From the NCBI GenBank assembly GCA_964431545.1, contig CAYSLC010000102.1, positions 1 to 18,946 of the forward strand: a stretch of DNA of 18,946 bases, given 5' to 3'. Source of the DNA: CAYSLC01 sp964431545. Its GTDB lineage: Bacteria; Desulfobacterota; Desulfobacteria; Desulfobacterales; JAABSP01. Numbering within the stretch: position 1 is the first letter of the stretch; every line of letters begins with the position of its first letter. Position numbers and translations under genes: made by a program. The notes below the pieces were generated by a model. That model saw nothing but the letters and a program-made list of their open reading frames with translations. It did not search any database and was not told the DNA's origin. Positions 8,320 to 16,600 of the stretch are shown piece by piece.

Positions 8320-8640
8320 TCAGGGTCCTTTTTGTTCGCTCGTTTTCTGCTGCTTCGCCTGCTCCTGAAGGTTTTTCTGAAGCTGCATCTGGGCCGCCTG
8401 GAGGGCCTGCTGCAGCGTCTGGTGCAGGTTGTAGGCGCTGGCCACGGACAGGACGATGCGGTCGGAAATGGTCACATGGTCCGGTGTGGCCCTGTGATGA
8501 TTGCCGAATTCAATCACCACGTCGCCGACGCCCACATAAACATTGAATACATCCCGATATACATAATCGAGTTCCGGTTTCACGTGGAATTGGATATTCC
8601 GCTGTTCTTGTTTTTCCGTTTCCTGTTGCTGATCTGTCAT
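8320..8640 (-). CDS. Small DUF3467-like protein with Gln-rich coiled coil
   Basis: 106 residues, soluble. The N-terminus is short and polar (MTDQQQETEKQEQ). The middle, about 17-75, has the feel of DUF3467: FNVYVGVGDVVIEFG, then HVTISDRIVLSVASAYNL, then a helix LHQTLQQALQAA. Residues 72-98 form a Gln/Leu-rich amphipathic helix suited to a coiled coil. DUF3467 has no established biochemical role that I can name. The gene lies 25 bp after the DUF4150 gene with GGAG about 11 bases before the ATG, and 2 bp before the 257-residue gene, so it links the cassette to the apparatus genes. Base composition changes inside it: 26/60 G+C at 8,581-8,640, 41/60 at 8,401-8,460 (hand counts). It may be a small adaptor or chaperone; that is inference. 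Confidence 0.75.
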   Translation of the reverse strand: MTDQQQETEKQEQRNIQFHVKPELDYVYRDVFNVYVGVGDVVIEFGNHHRATPDHVTISDRIVLSVASAYNLHQTLQQALQAAQMQLQKNLQEQAKQQKTSEQKGP

Positions 8641-8665
8641 GAATCCATTTTCTCCAGATGCATCA

Positions 8666-9067
8666 CTAACTTAAAATCTTTACTTTGGTCTGGCTCGGCG
8701 ACAAAGTCGATCCCATTGCCCCAGGGGACATCCCGTTTTGACCGGTTTGATCCGTTTGCCGGGTAGCAGGCTGCCCGCCGATTTTAACTTTCATGCTCGA
8801 CTTCAAATGCCGGGTAGGCCCCATCACGCAGCCGGAGACAGAATTCAAGTTCACCCCTGCATTATCGCCGTTGCTCATGGGCACATTCGTCCCGATATTA
8901 TGGGCCGGAGTTGCCAGTATCTGCACTTTTGTCTGAGACGGCGTGGCCGTATTCAGCATCGATATATTCGGATAAGCGACCGGTACCGGGGATGGCGCGG
9001 CAGGGGTCAAGCACACATCCGGCTGTGCCTGGTTTTGCCCGCCCATCTGACAATTTGCATAACACAT
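8666..9067 (-). CDS. DUF4150 PAAR-like spike-tip protein
   Basis: 133 residues. The N-terminus matches DUF4150: CQMGG at about 6-10, then PDVCLTPAAPSPVPVAYPN at 16-34. Members of this family are PAAR-like proteins thought to sharpen the VgrG spike. No toxin domain follows, so this is a stand-alone tip, not a PAAR-effector fusion. A ten-residue motif occurs twice, TPSQTKVQIL at 42-51 and SPSQTKVKIL at 123-132, as if strands of the cone were duplicated. Cys lie at 2, 6, 19 and 80; PAAR tips can bind metal, but I cannot show that here. A GGGGAG Shine-Dalgarno sits 6 bases before the ATG, and the gene starts 12 bp after the DUF3540 stop. Context with DUF2169, DUF3540 and VgrG supports a tip role. 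Confidence 0.88.
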   Translation of the reverse strand: MCYANCQMGGQNQAQPDVCLTPAAPSPVPVAYPNISMLNTATPSQTKVQILATPAHNIGTNVPMSNGDNAGVNLNSVSGCVMGPTRHLKSSMKVKIGGQPATRQTDQTGQNGMSPGAMGSTLSPSQTKVKILS

Positions 9068-9079
9068 AGCAGGCTCCCC

Positions 9080-9706
9080 TTATCCCATATGAATCCGTTC
9101 GCCGTCAATGTGGATGTCTTTTTTTGCTGTAATGGAAGAATGATGGGACTGCACGGTAAAAAACTTTCTTACCCTTTGTATCATATGGCCGATGTTAAGC
9201 GTCTCTATCCCTTCAACATGGCGCACAACCGTTTTGGCGCGCTGCATAATGCGATCCGCCGTCGTGTGGATGCTCTTCGCAAAAACATCACCATGATTGA
9301 AATTGAACTTGATCTCATCACTGGTGGCGTTAATCTTCTTTGCCAAAATATTCGTATCCAGGGAAGTCATCGCCACGTATGGAGAATCCAACCTCGCCTC
9401 TTTTGACGTCACTTCAAAAGCGCCTTTCACTGCATGTAAATTCACATTCCCGGAAAACCGGATGGTCATATCCTGGGCGCAGGGTCGGCTCAGGATGGAT
9501 ATGATATAGCAATCGTGTTTTGACCGACTAATCAGCACCGTGTCGCCGCAAACAGGCGAAACCAAACAACTGAAAGCGACCTCTGAATTGATGACGCCGT
9601 CTCTTGTCTCGACGAGGGTCGAATTGGCCGTTATACATTTAACGACACCCGTATCAATCACAAAATCGGATGCTTTGGAATGGATTGGAATGACGTTCCG
9701 GTTCAT
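9080..9706 (-). CDS. DUF3540 domain protein, T6SS cargo-cassette component
   Basis: 208 residues, cytoplasmic, no membrane segment. Residues 18-75 read as a small beta barrel (VVKCITANSTLVETRDG, VAFSCLVSPVCGDTVLISR), reminiscent of the VgrG OB fold and typical of DUF3540. The rest has repeated short strands with dihydrophobic periodicity (VNLHAVKGAFEVTSKEARLDS, TNILAKKINATSDEIKFNFN, HSSITAKKDIHIDGERI), suggesting a beta-helix or prism. DUF3540 genes are regularly found beside DUF2169 and DUF4150 in T6SS loci; their precise job is not established to my knowledge. A reasonable inference is that it contacts VgrG or the tip. AGGTG lies 5 bases before the ATG. The 76-bp gap upstream (9,707-9,782) holds no further gene that I can support. 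It is A+T rich for this cluster (22/60 G+C at 9,121-9,180, hand count). Confidence 0.85.
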   Translation of the reverse strand: MNRNVIPIHSKASDFVIDTGVVKCITANSTLVETRDGVINSEVAFSCLVSPVCGDTVLISRSKHDCYIISILSRPCAQDMTIRFSGNVNLHAVKGAFEVTSKEARLDSPYVAMTSLDTNILAKKINATSDEIKFNFNHGDVFAKSIHTTADRIMQRAKTVVRHVEGIETLNIGHMIQRVRKFFTVQSHHSSITAKKDIHIDGERIHMG

Positions 9707-9782
9707 CTTTTCACCTGACTTTTTTCATGGCATTGGATCGCCAGAAATGGACGATATTTTAGGCAATGGTGAACTATATGTG

Positions 9783-10841
9783 TCAAGGTTGGTACTCTTC
9801 GGCTCTTGCCCTTTTCGTATCCGTCGGCAATGCCGTACTTTTGGTAGATCCGACCCATAGGGTTTGGTCCTCAATGACTCGATGCAAATTGGCCCGATAA
9901 AGCTGGGAATAAGAGAGGTCCGCATTCGATAAATTGGCATGTGAAAAATCAACGTATGTCAGATCGGCCCCGGAGAATGCACATTTCTGGCAATTCGCTT
10001 GGGTCAGTTGGGCTTGCTCCATTTTGGCCCCTGAAAAATCACAATCATCGACTGCGGCTTCGTTGAAAAGTGCTTGAGACAATGTTGCGTTGGAAAACGT
10101 GGATCTGGACAACTCGGCTTTTATAAAAATCACATTGTTTGCAATGGATTCGGAGAAGTCTGAATCCATCATTTTTGCCCCCATGAAATTGCACTGGGTG
10201 ATATCGTTTCCTTTGAAAACCGCGCCGATTAAATCCGCCTCTTGGAACTGACAGATGGTAAGCTTTACATTTGAAAAATCGTATCCTTTAAAATCCGGCT
10301 TCGAGAAAAAAGCGATATTCAAATGCGCCCCTTCAAACACCGTATTCTGAAAAATTACTTCTAAAAAATTCGGTCGATAATGCTCGGATCCACCAAAATC
10401 CGCCCCCTCGCAATTGCATTCAACAAAATTTATATTCGTCGTCTTTACTTCTTTAAAAATAGCCTTCGCCAAACTGACACCGGAATAAGTGGTATTGCCC
10501 ATCACCGATCCGCTGAAATCTCCTTTATCGAATTGCCCGTTTAGGAAATTCGTATAATTTTGGATCGATCCTCGGATGGCGATCCCGGTCGCCGTTGGAT
10601 TAAAAAATGTCGCCAGTGTCAAATCGGTATCATCCAGACACGCATCCGTGAAATCACAATCGATAAAAGTGCATTCTTTTAGAAATGCGCCGCGCATGTC
10701 GGCGCCACGGAATTGCACTTTACTGAATGTTCCGCCGCCAAGATCGGTGCCGCCAAATTGACCATTCGACAAATCCATGTCATTGACAATAGGGCTCTCC
10801 CCCCTGCCTTTGGCCAGATCTTCCAACTCTTCCTTAGTCAC
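9783..10841 (-). CDS. Pentapeptide-repeat protein of the DUF2169 cassette
   Basis: 352 residues, almost all pentapeptide repeats of the A(D/N)LXX type (for example FSGADLTYVDFSHANLSNADL), which form a right-handed quadrilateral beta-helix. Repeats run from about residue 24 to 325, followed by a short polar tail. The start is GTG at 10,841, with CGGAGA about 9 bases upstream; the internal Met at codon 22 (start of MDLSNGQF) is an alternative. The gene lies in the same frame as the upstream DUF2169-pentapeptide gene, with only 21 bases and two stops (TAA, TGA) between the end of that gene and this start. The ends of both proteins resemble each other (NLIKSVVEETIF upstream, NLHRVIEDQTLW here), suggesting duplication of a repeat unit with its terminal cap. 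Its role is probably structural in spike or effector loading. Pentapeptide proteins such as Qnr protect gyrase, but the context argues against that here. Confidence 0.87.
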   Translation of the reverse strand: MTKEELEDLAKGRGESPIVNDMDLSNGQFGGTDLGGGTFSKVQFRGADMRGAFLKECTFIDCDFTDACLDDTDLTLATFFNPTATGIAIRGSIQNYTNFLNGQFDKGDFSGSVMGNTTYSGVSLAKAIFKEVKTTNINFVECNCEGADFGGSEHYRPNFLEVIFQNTVFEGAHLNIAFFSKPDFKGYDFSNVKLTICQFQEADLIGAVFKGNDITQCNFMGAKMMDSDFSESIANNVIFIKAELSRSTFSNATLSQALFNEAAVDDCDFSGAKMEQAQLTQANCQKCAFSGADLTYVDFSHANLSNADLSYSQLYRANLHRVIEDQTLWVGSTKSTALPTDTKRARAEEYQP

Positions 10842-10862
10842 AAATCAGCGTCTCCGAAATCG

Positions 10863-13667
10863 TTATGAGCTTCTTAGAATAGTCATATCCAGGATTGCGT
10901 CTCTAAAAATGGTTTCTTCAACAACACTTTTTATCAAATTGACCGAGTACAGGTTCGCCCCTGAGAAATCGGTCTCGATCAACGACGCCTTATGCAAGGA
11001 GCCTTCCATGAGATTGGCGCGGTAAAAATTGGCCTGGTTCAAAACCGCCCTCGCGAACGAGGCCTCCATCGCTTCTGCTTTGACGAACTGGGATCGACTT
11101 AAATCAGAGCGGTCGAAGTTCGTCTTAAAACATCTTGAAGCGGAAAAATCCGTATTGACAAGCGAACATTCTCCCAGATATCCGCCACTGACGTCAACGC
11201 CCATAAAATTCGCTTCATTCAAAATACACCCGCCGACAAACCTCACATTGTTCATGGTCGCATTTGAAAAATCAGACCTGTCAGCCACGGCTTCGATAAA
11301 ATTGACGGCGGTCAAGACCGCGCCGTTAAACTTCGATCCCTGCAATTTTGGATTCAGGAAGAGCGACTCACTCAAGTTCGCACCGGAAAAAAGGCACTCT
11401 GAAAAATCCATATCGATGAAGGTGTTTTTCGATAGTTCCGCCCCCGAAAAATCGACGTTACTGAACACCGCCTCTAAAAAGGTGTCTGGAGCCGAGTTGA
11501 AACGGCAACGCTGGAAACATGTATTACTGATATGGGCTTTCCCAAAAATACATCCTCTCAGATCCGCGTCGGAAAAGTTTGTGCTTTCAATGATAGATGC
11601 TCCGAGATTCGCCCCGGAAAGCTGTGCGCCCGTGAGATCGGCGCCGGTCAAATTTGCATGGCAAAGAACCGCATTCGTAAGGTTCGCTCCCCTAAGATTG
11701 GCATTGGTAAAATTCGCATACTCCAGATAGGCGGACTCCAAATTAATCCCGGACAAATGTTGATTCGACAGATCAACGAAAGCATAGTCGCCGCCGGCCG
11801 TCTCACCGGCGCGCTGGTAGGCGTTGATTAAATCCTCGGCAATTTTATCTTCTTTTCCCGGATGCGGCGAACGCGCGTCAGGCATGTAATGAGCGCCCTG
11901 TCTATATCCGTCCTGGAACGATTTTTCGCTTTCCCGCACTTGTTTTTCCAATTCGTTTAAATCCGGCAGACTGCCACCGAATTCTAAAAGCTGCGATTCC
12001 GATGCCCCCATGGATTGCATCATCGCCAACTGCGCATTTGCCTTATCGATTTGGTCCTTTGCATGCAGCAACAGTTTTTTTGTGTTCATCCTGGGAAGCA
12101 TCGGCGGCTCGGATGCATCTTCATTCATGGAAGTTTCCAACTGCGCAATCATCTGATCCAACGCGGGGTTCTCTCCAGCTTTGGCTTTTAAACGATCCAG
12201 TTCATTTTTAAATTTTTTTTCGGCCTCGTTCTTACTTTCGTCGGTCAATTGATCCAGATATTCTTCCAGTTCGTCAAAACCATCAAGATCTAATTTATCC
12301 AGGTCAAGATTGCTCGGATCATCGCCGGTTATTCCTGGTTGTATCTTTTCTAAAATCAATTGAATTTTTTGGGCTTCAGGAGAATCAACCGTTTCGTACA
12401 GATTGAATCCATCCATAAACGGTTTTGGGTCTATGCCATCCCTCTCCAATTTGGCTACAACCTCGTCCCGGCGTTGATTAAATATTTCAATCGCTTCCTT
12501 CTTCTTTATTTTACCATATTCGGCCATATTTTTCCGGTCAAGCATTTCCAGGGGAAATCTGCTCTCTTCGTCATCGGTTGAAAACCCGCATCTGTATCCA
12601 CCGGGAATCAGAGGCTTCGTATCAAATATGTATTTATAGGCATCTTTCGGGTTTCGCCGTTTTACCATCTCATTTTCATAATGATCCAAGGGTCGCGGCG
12701 TATCCGCTAAATTTTCGTGGGCCGCCATTATACAGTCCATATCCTCCGCGTCATCTTCCGATATGCCTGCCACTCCTCTGTGGATCAATACCCCGAGGCG
12801 GTTTGTCGGAAAAAACCAGACAGTGTCAAGAACGGTTTCAATCTCTTCAAACAGCACCTGACCACCATTTTTTCGCAGGATAAAAAACCGGGCATATACA
12901 CCCGGGAGACGCCCAGCCAGGAGTGGATATTCCGGATTCATATTTGTGATTTCATAAGATTCGTCTCCTTTGAAATACCCGTCAATCCATTGATCGGGCA
13001 TCGAATCATTGAAATAGGTCCAATCGATATCATCCGGGAATCCGAACAAATTCTCCTCTAAATATTTTTCATCATAGGTGCCGGCCTTCGAATACCTCAA
13101 TTCCCACAAGATATCGAGCTTCGAAAATGATGCCGGCGTCGGCCGGTCCCTGGGTGAGAGGATGGACTGTTCTTCATATTCTATATTCGGCAGTGGATGA
13201 AATTTACCTTCGTCCGTTTCAACGGCGGCAAATCCCTTGCCAATGGGGTTTTGGGGAAAGCCTTCCCCCCCGAATGCATTGGCGTAACCGATGGGCAATT
13301 CATGAAAAGGCTCGGGGTCTGACGGCACACCGATTCCCCTTCGCCAGAAACGGTTGCCTTGAACCAACAATTCCTTTTGTACATCGGCAATTTTCAAGGA
13401 AACTTTTCCACCTTTGACAACAGTCCCGCCACGTCCAAAAAAGCTGCCATGAATCAGTGCCTCGCCATTGGATTTCGGCATCCCCATGTCGAAAATGTCA
13501 TGTTTATTGATCAGTTCCGCAATGGATAACCAAATGTCTTGTTCCAGCACGGGAGCACCGGAATCGAGTTCAAATCCCCAAAGGGACGAAATGGAACAGA
13601 AATTTTCGCCTTTATAATTATAACATTTATAAAAAATGCCAGTATGTTGTGATTGAATTATCTGCAT
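10863..13667 (-). CDS. DUF2169 effector-loading protein fused to pentapeptide repeats
   Basis: 934 residues, cytoplasmic. About 1-370 is DUF2169 (GYANAFGGEGFPQNPIGKG at about 127-145, then LPGVYARFFIL and VWFFPTNRLGVLIHRG). In Agrobacterium a DUF2169 protein is needed to load an effector with a PAAR-like tip onto its VgrG. Residues 380-620 form a charged linker with helices that look like a coiled coil (FKNELDRLKAKAG, DLNELEKQVRESEKSF) and an unusual acidic Leu-Asp run (LDLDKLDLDGFDELEEYLD). Pentapeptide repeats run from about 626 to 925. The start is ATG at 13,667, 29 bp after vgrG, with a weak AAGTG ribosome-binding site. The placement after vgrG and before DUF3540/DUF4150 fits a dedicated chaperone or adaptor. 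The fusion length is greater than for stand-alone DUF2169 proteins. Base composition is lower in G+C than the apparatus genes. Confidence 0.92.
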   Translation of the reverse strand: MQIIQSQHTGIFYKCYNYKGENFCSISSLWGFELDSGAPVLEQDIWLSIAELINKHDIFDMGMPKSNGEALIHGSFFGRGGTVVKGGKVSLKIADVQKELLVQGNRFWRRGIGVPSDPEPFHELPIGYANAFGGEGFPQNPIGKGFAAVETDEGKFHPLPNIEYEEQSILSPRDRPTPASFSKLDILWELRYSKAGTYDEKYLEENLFGFPDDIDWTYFNDSMPDQWIDGYFKGDESYEITNMNPEYPLLAGRLPGVYARFFILRKNGGQVLFEEIETVLDTVWFFPTNRLGVLIHRGVAGISEDDAEDMDCIMAAHENLADTPRPLDHYENEMVKRRNPKDAYKYIFDTKPLIPGGYRCGFSTDDEESRFPLEMLDRKNMAEYGKIKKKEAIEIFNQRRDEVVAKLERDGIDPKPFMDGFNLYETVDSPEAQKIQLILEKIQPGITGDDPSNLDLDKLDLDGFDELEEYLDQLTDESKNEAEKKFKNELDRLKAKAGENPALDQMIAQLETSMNEDASEPPMLPRMNTKKLLLHAKDQIDKANAQLAMMQSMGASESQLLEFGGSLPDLNELEKQVRESEKSFQDGYRQGAHYMPDARSPHPGKEDKIAEDLINAYQRAGETAGGDYAFVDLSNQHLSGINLESAYLEYANFTNANLRGANLTNAVLCHANLTGADLTGAQLSGANLGASIIESTNFSDADLRGCIFGKAHISNTCFQRCRFNSAPDTFLEAVFSNVDFSGAELSKNTFIDMDFSECLFSGANLSESLFLNPKLQGSKFNGAVLTAVNFIEAVADRSDFSNATMNNVRFVGGCILNEANFMGVDVSGGYLGECSLVNTDFSASRCFKTNFDRSDLSRSQFVKAEAMEASFARAVLNQANFYRANLMEGSLHKASLIETDFSGANLYSVNLIKSVVEETIFRDAILDMTILRSS

Positions 13668-13680
13668 GCGTCACTTGTAT

Positions 13681-13696
13681 GCGTTTGTTAAAACGC
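13681..13696 (-). other. Hairpin in the vgrG-DUF2169 gap
   Basis: A perfect inverted repeat, GCGTTT-TAAC-AAACGC, begins on the base after the vgrG stop codon and fills half of the 29-bp gap. There is no T tract after it, so it is not a typical terminator. It could stabilise the upstream mRNA or tune coupling to the DUF2169 gene, whose own ribosome-binding site is weak. Confidence 0.5.
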
Positions 13697-16600
13697 TTAT
13701 CCGAGCAGGATATTCATGGCGGAAACCACCGCGTTGGAGAAAGTGTCTATTTTTTTATCCCCATTCGATATATCTTTTGCCGCCGTTTTTATCGATTCCA
13801 AAGCATTGGCTTTTTCCACTCCAACATTCTTTAGCCTCCCACCCGCATCCCACTTTGAAAGACCTGGTATATTTGATTCAATTTTATCGTTTTCTACGGT
13901 GCAAGTCAGTGCGCCGCCGAATTTTATATCGAAATTTATCCCAGCAGCACTTTCGATATTGACATTGCCGCCAAGGCTCGATGAAATATCCAAATGCGCG
14001 CCAACACTCGCTGAAATCGAAGCACTGGCGCCAATGGCGAACGAGACATCCAGTCTCGCGGTCTGGGTACTGGAAAAACCGAATGCGCCGCCATCATCCG
14101 CCTTAGAGGTCTCATTATAATCGATGGAAACGATGTTTCCGCTTCGGGTCCATTTTTGCTCATATGAATCCCCACCTTGAGACCAACTATAGTAAACTTG
14201 ACCGCCCTCACCCGAAATCTTGGATTCTTCGTGTCTTCCACCGTATGTGAACTCATACGTATTCCCGTGATTGTGCGACTCTATAGAACCGTTCGTAATT
14301 TCGATGCTGTTTCCTTTGGTGAAACTGTATGAATCGCCAAAGTTTTTCGAAACCCAAGCAGTGGCCGTATTCATGGGGTTTTCGTTTTTATAAAAAGCTT
14401 CTCCAGAAAGCTGCTCGACTTGACCTTTGTCCTTCTCAGGGACGTCCCCTCCATTGGGGTCAGGATACACAAAGCTGCTTCCTACTTTTCCTGCCCATGT
14501 TTTAATGTCTCCAAAATTAGGATAGGCAACTATATCACCAAGGTTGACCTTCCCTTCCGACGTTTCAGGGGCTTGCGATAGGCTTTTGTCTTCATCACTA
14601 AGGCTGATTGCAGTTTCCCAAATAGTTTGGGTGACGCCTAATAAGGAAGAAACAGCAACACCTGTAGTCTTTGCGCCAAGCGATTCAGCAGCGGCCGCAG
14701 AGGCGCTGATCCCGACGATTCCGGCCATTATGGTTAATTTCGACAAAGCAAAGATTGTATTGACCCCCATGGATAATCCTGATTCTTTCGGCGTGAAATT
14801 ATCGATTGAGATCTCGCCATTGCCGGTAGTGTTTAATTCAGCAGTTTGATTTATATGTTCTTCGGCATAGCTATTCCCCAAATTATAATTCCAATACCCT
14901 CCGAAATCGTATATGTTGCCTTCCTGGGTGTTGAATGTATCGAAACTTGACACACGAACATGTGCGCTATCGAATACATTTAAAAAGTCCTCTGCATTTC
15001 CAGTTACATAATTCAACAAGTTTGTTGGGTTGTAATTTTCGCCAAAATTGTCGAGCATGTTCTTGGTGGTCGAAGGATCGCCCTCATCAGCTTCCTCGGC
15101 CAAGTCATTTGGTGTGCCAACGTGAAATTCTCCATACCTGTCTCTGGCCTCCAACCAGATGTTGCCATCCGATCGAATCCGGATGCCGGACGCATTCAGC
15201 GGGTCAGGAGGAGGGGCAGGAAGGCATGGATCATTATCAGCAGAGCCCAGCCTCATCCATGAATCTTTTGTCGATGAATAGATGATCGCATTTTCATCCC
15301 CTTCCTCCCCTTCCTCACCGTCTGTGAGCGAGATATAGTTGCCATCATTGGTCTCTTGATTCCACGATGCCCCCACAGATCGGGTTGCCGGTCCTTTCCC
15401 GGTTTTAATTATGGATTGCACCTGGTTTTCGGCGGTCACCGGGCTGGGTGTCTCCGGGTTCGGCACGGCCGCGGCTATAACCGGCCGGTCCGGGTCCCCT
15501 TCGATAAAGGTCAGCAGCACTTCGGTGTTCTTGTGAAGGGGAAAATGCATCCCCTGGTTTTCCCCGGCATAGGGTTGGGCCATGCGTAGATAGTGAGATG
15601 CCTTGCCATCTTTACGGCCGCTCAAATCGAAAGGCAGTTTGATTTTATATCGGCCCCAACTGTCCAGTTCCGCGTAATCTCCACTGCCGGCCGCATCGAC
15701 GGTGGCGTTGAGCGTACCGCTGAACCGTGGCTTTTCCGTTGTTTTCGGATGCCGGTACTGAACATCGGATGGAATAACCACAAAGGTATTGTGATAATAG
15801 GCACGTTTTTCCGTCTCCGACAGGGTCTGCTGAATGCCCGATATCAGGAACGCGGCCTGGCTGCCGGCATGTTCCAGTTCGATGGTGAGGTATTGCTGGT
15901 TGAAGCCGCTCCGGTAATGGCGTTCCAGGTCGAAGAGGTACCCGGGCCTCAGGAAGGGGATGGTGCTCTCCCCATGGAACCGTTTTTCGTGACTGCGGAG
16001 TTCCTGGGAGCGGAGATCGGCCAGCCGGTGGCCTTCGTTCAGGGTCCGGAAATGGTCGCCGTAAATGTGGAATTCGCCCCGGCCCCGGGCCGACACCTCG
16101 GCCTCGGCGGTCAGGTTGAGCGACGGGGTCCGGTAGTTGTAGTCCTGGACGTGGACCTTGCCGGGGAGCAGCTTCTGCTTGCAGATAAAGGCGTGGATCA
16201 CCTCCTCCCGGAAAGGTTCGTCCAGACCCGACGGGGGGGAATAGTACATGGTCCGGCCTTCGGGCATCCCGCCGTGGGCCATGGCCGTGTCGGTGATGAT
16301 CACTTTTTCGTGGGATGGGGTCTGCTCGAAATAATAGTACATCCCCTCCCGCTCCATCCATCGGGAAACAAAATCGAGATGACTCTCCCCGTACTGGCAG
16401 ATGAACTCCCAGGGCTCGTAGGCCCCCTCGTCCACGAGGCGCAGCTCGAAATCGTCCGTGGTGAGCCCGCCGTCTTCCAGCACCGCCGCCAGCACCTGGG
16501 GAGCCGTCTTGTCCAGAAAGACCTGGTTGTGGTGGGTCAGGGAGAGCCACCAGAGCCGGGGCGACAGCACAGTACGGAAGACCACGTATTCGTCGATGGC

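Larger units (their letters stand above)
8500..15420. other. Low-G+C cargo cassette inside a G+C-rich T6SS operon
   Basis: Hand counts of 60-base lines show a composition block. Left side: 41/60 G+C at 8,401, 32/60 at 8,461, 26/60 at 8,581, 22/60 at 9,121. Right side: 30/60 at 14,521, 30/60 at 15,301, 32/60 at 15,361, 41/60 at 15,421, 44/60 at 16,081. A mid-block line at 11,581 is 34/60. The block covers the VgrG extension, both pentapeptide proteins, DUF3540, DUF4150 and the start of the DUF3467-like gene. Both edges are inside genes. No integrase, insertion sequence or flanking repeat was seen. Edges are approximate. Confidence 0.8.

Noticed and set aside
4311..8368. Plus-strand open frames of 450-470 codons opposite tssL, tssK and the unknown genes
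   Set aside because: Same reason: low-complexity translations mirroring real genes on the minus strand.
9783..10841. Qnr-type gyrase-protecting pentapeptide protein
   Set aside because: It lies inside a T6SS cargo cassette beside a DUF2169-pentapeptide fusion, and nothing specific to Qnr (such as its loop arrangement) was recognised.
10842..10865. DUF2169 gene as a pseudogene cut by a stop codon
   Set aside because: Two separate in-frame stops and a plausible ribosome-binding site precede the second gene, and the first protein ends in a proper terminal repeat cap.
9783..11800. Repetitive DNA that could be mistaken for a tandem repeat or CRISPR array
   Set aside because: The periodicity is 15 bases and encodes pentapeptide repeats in frame; there are no identical direct repeats with spacers.
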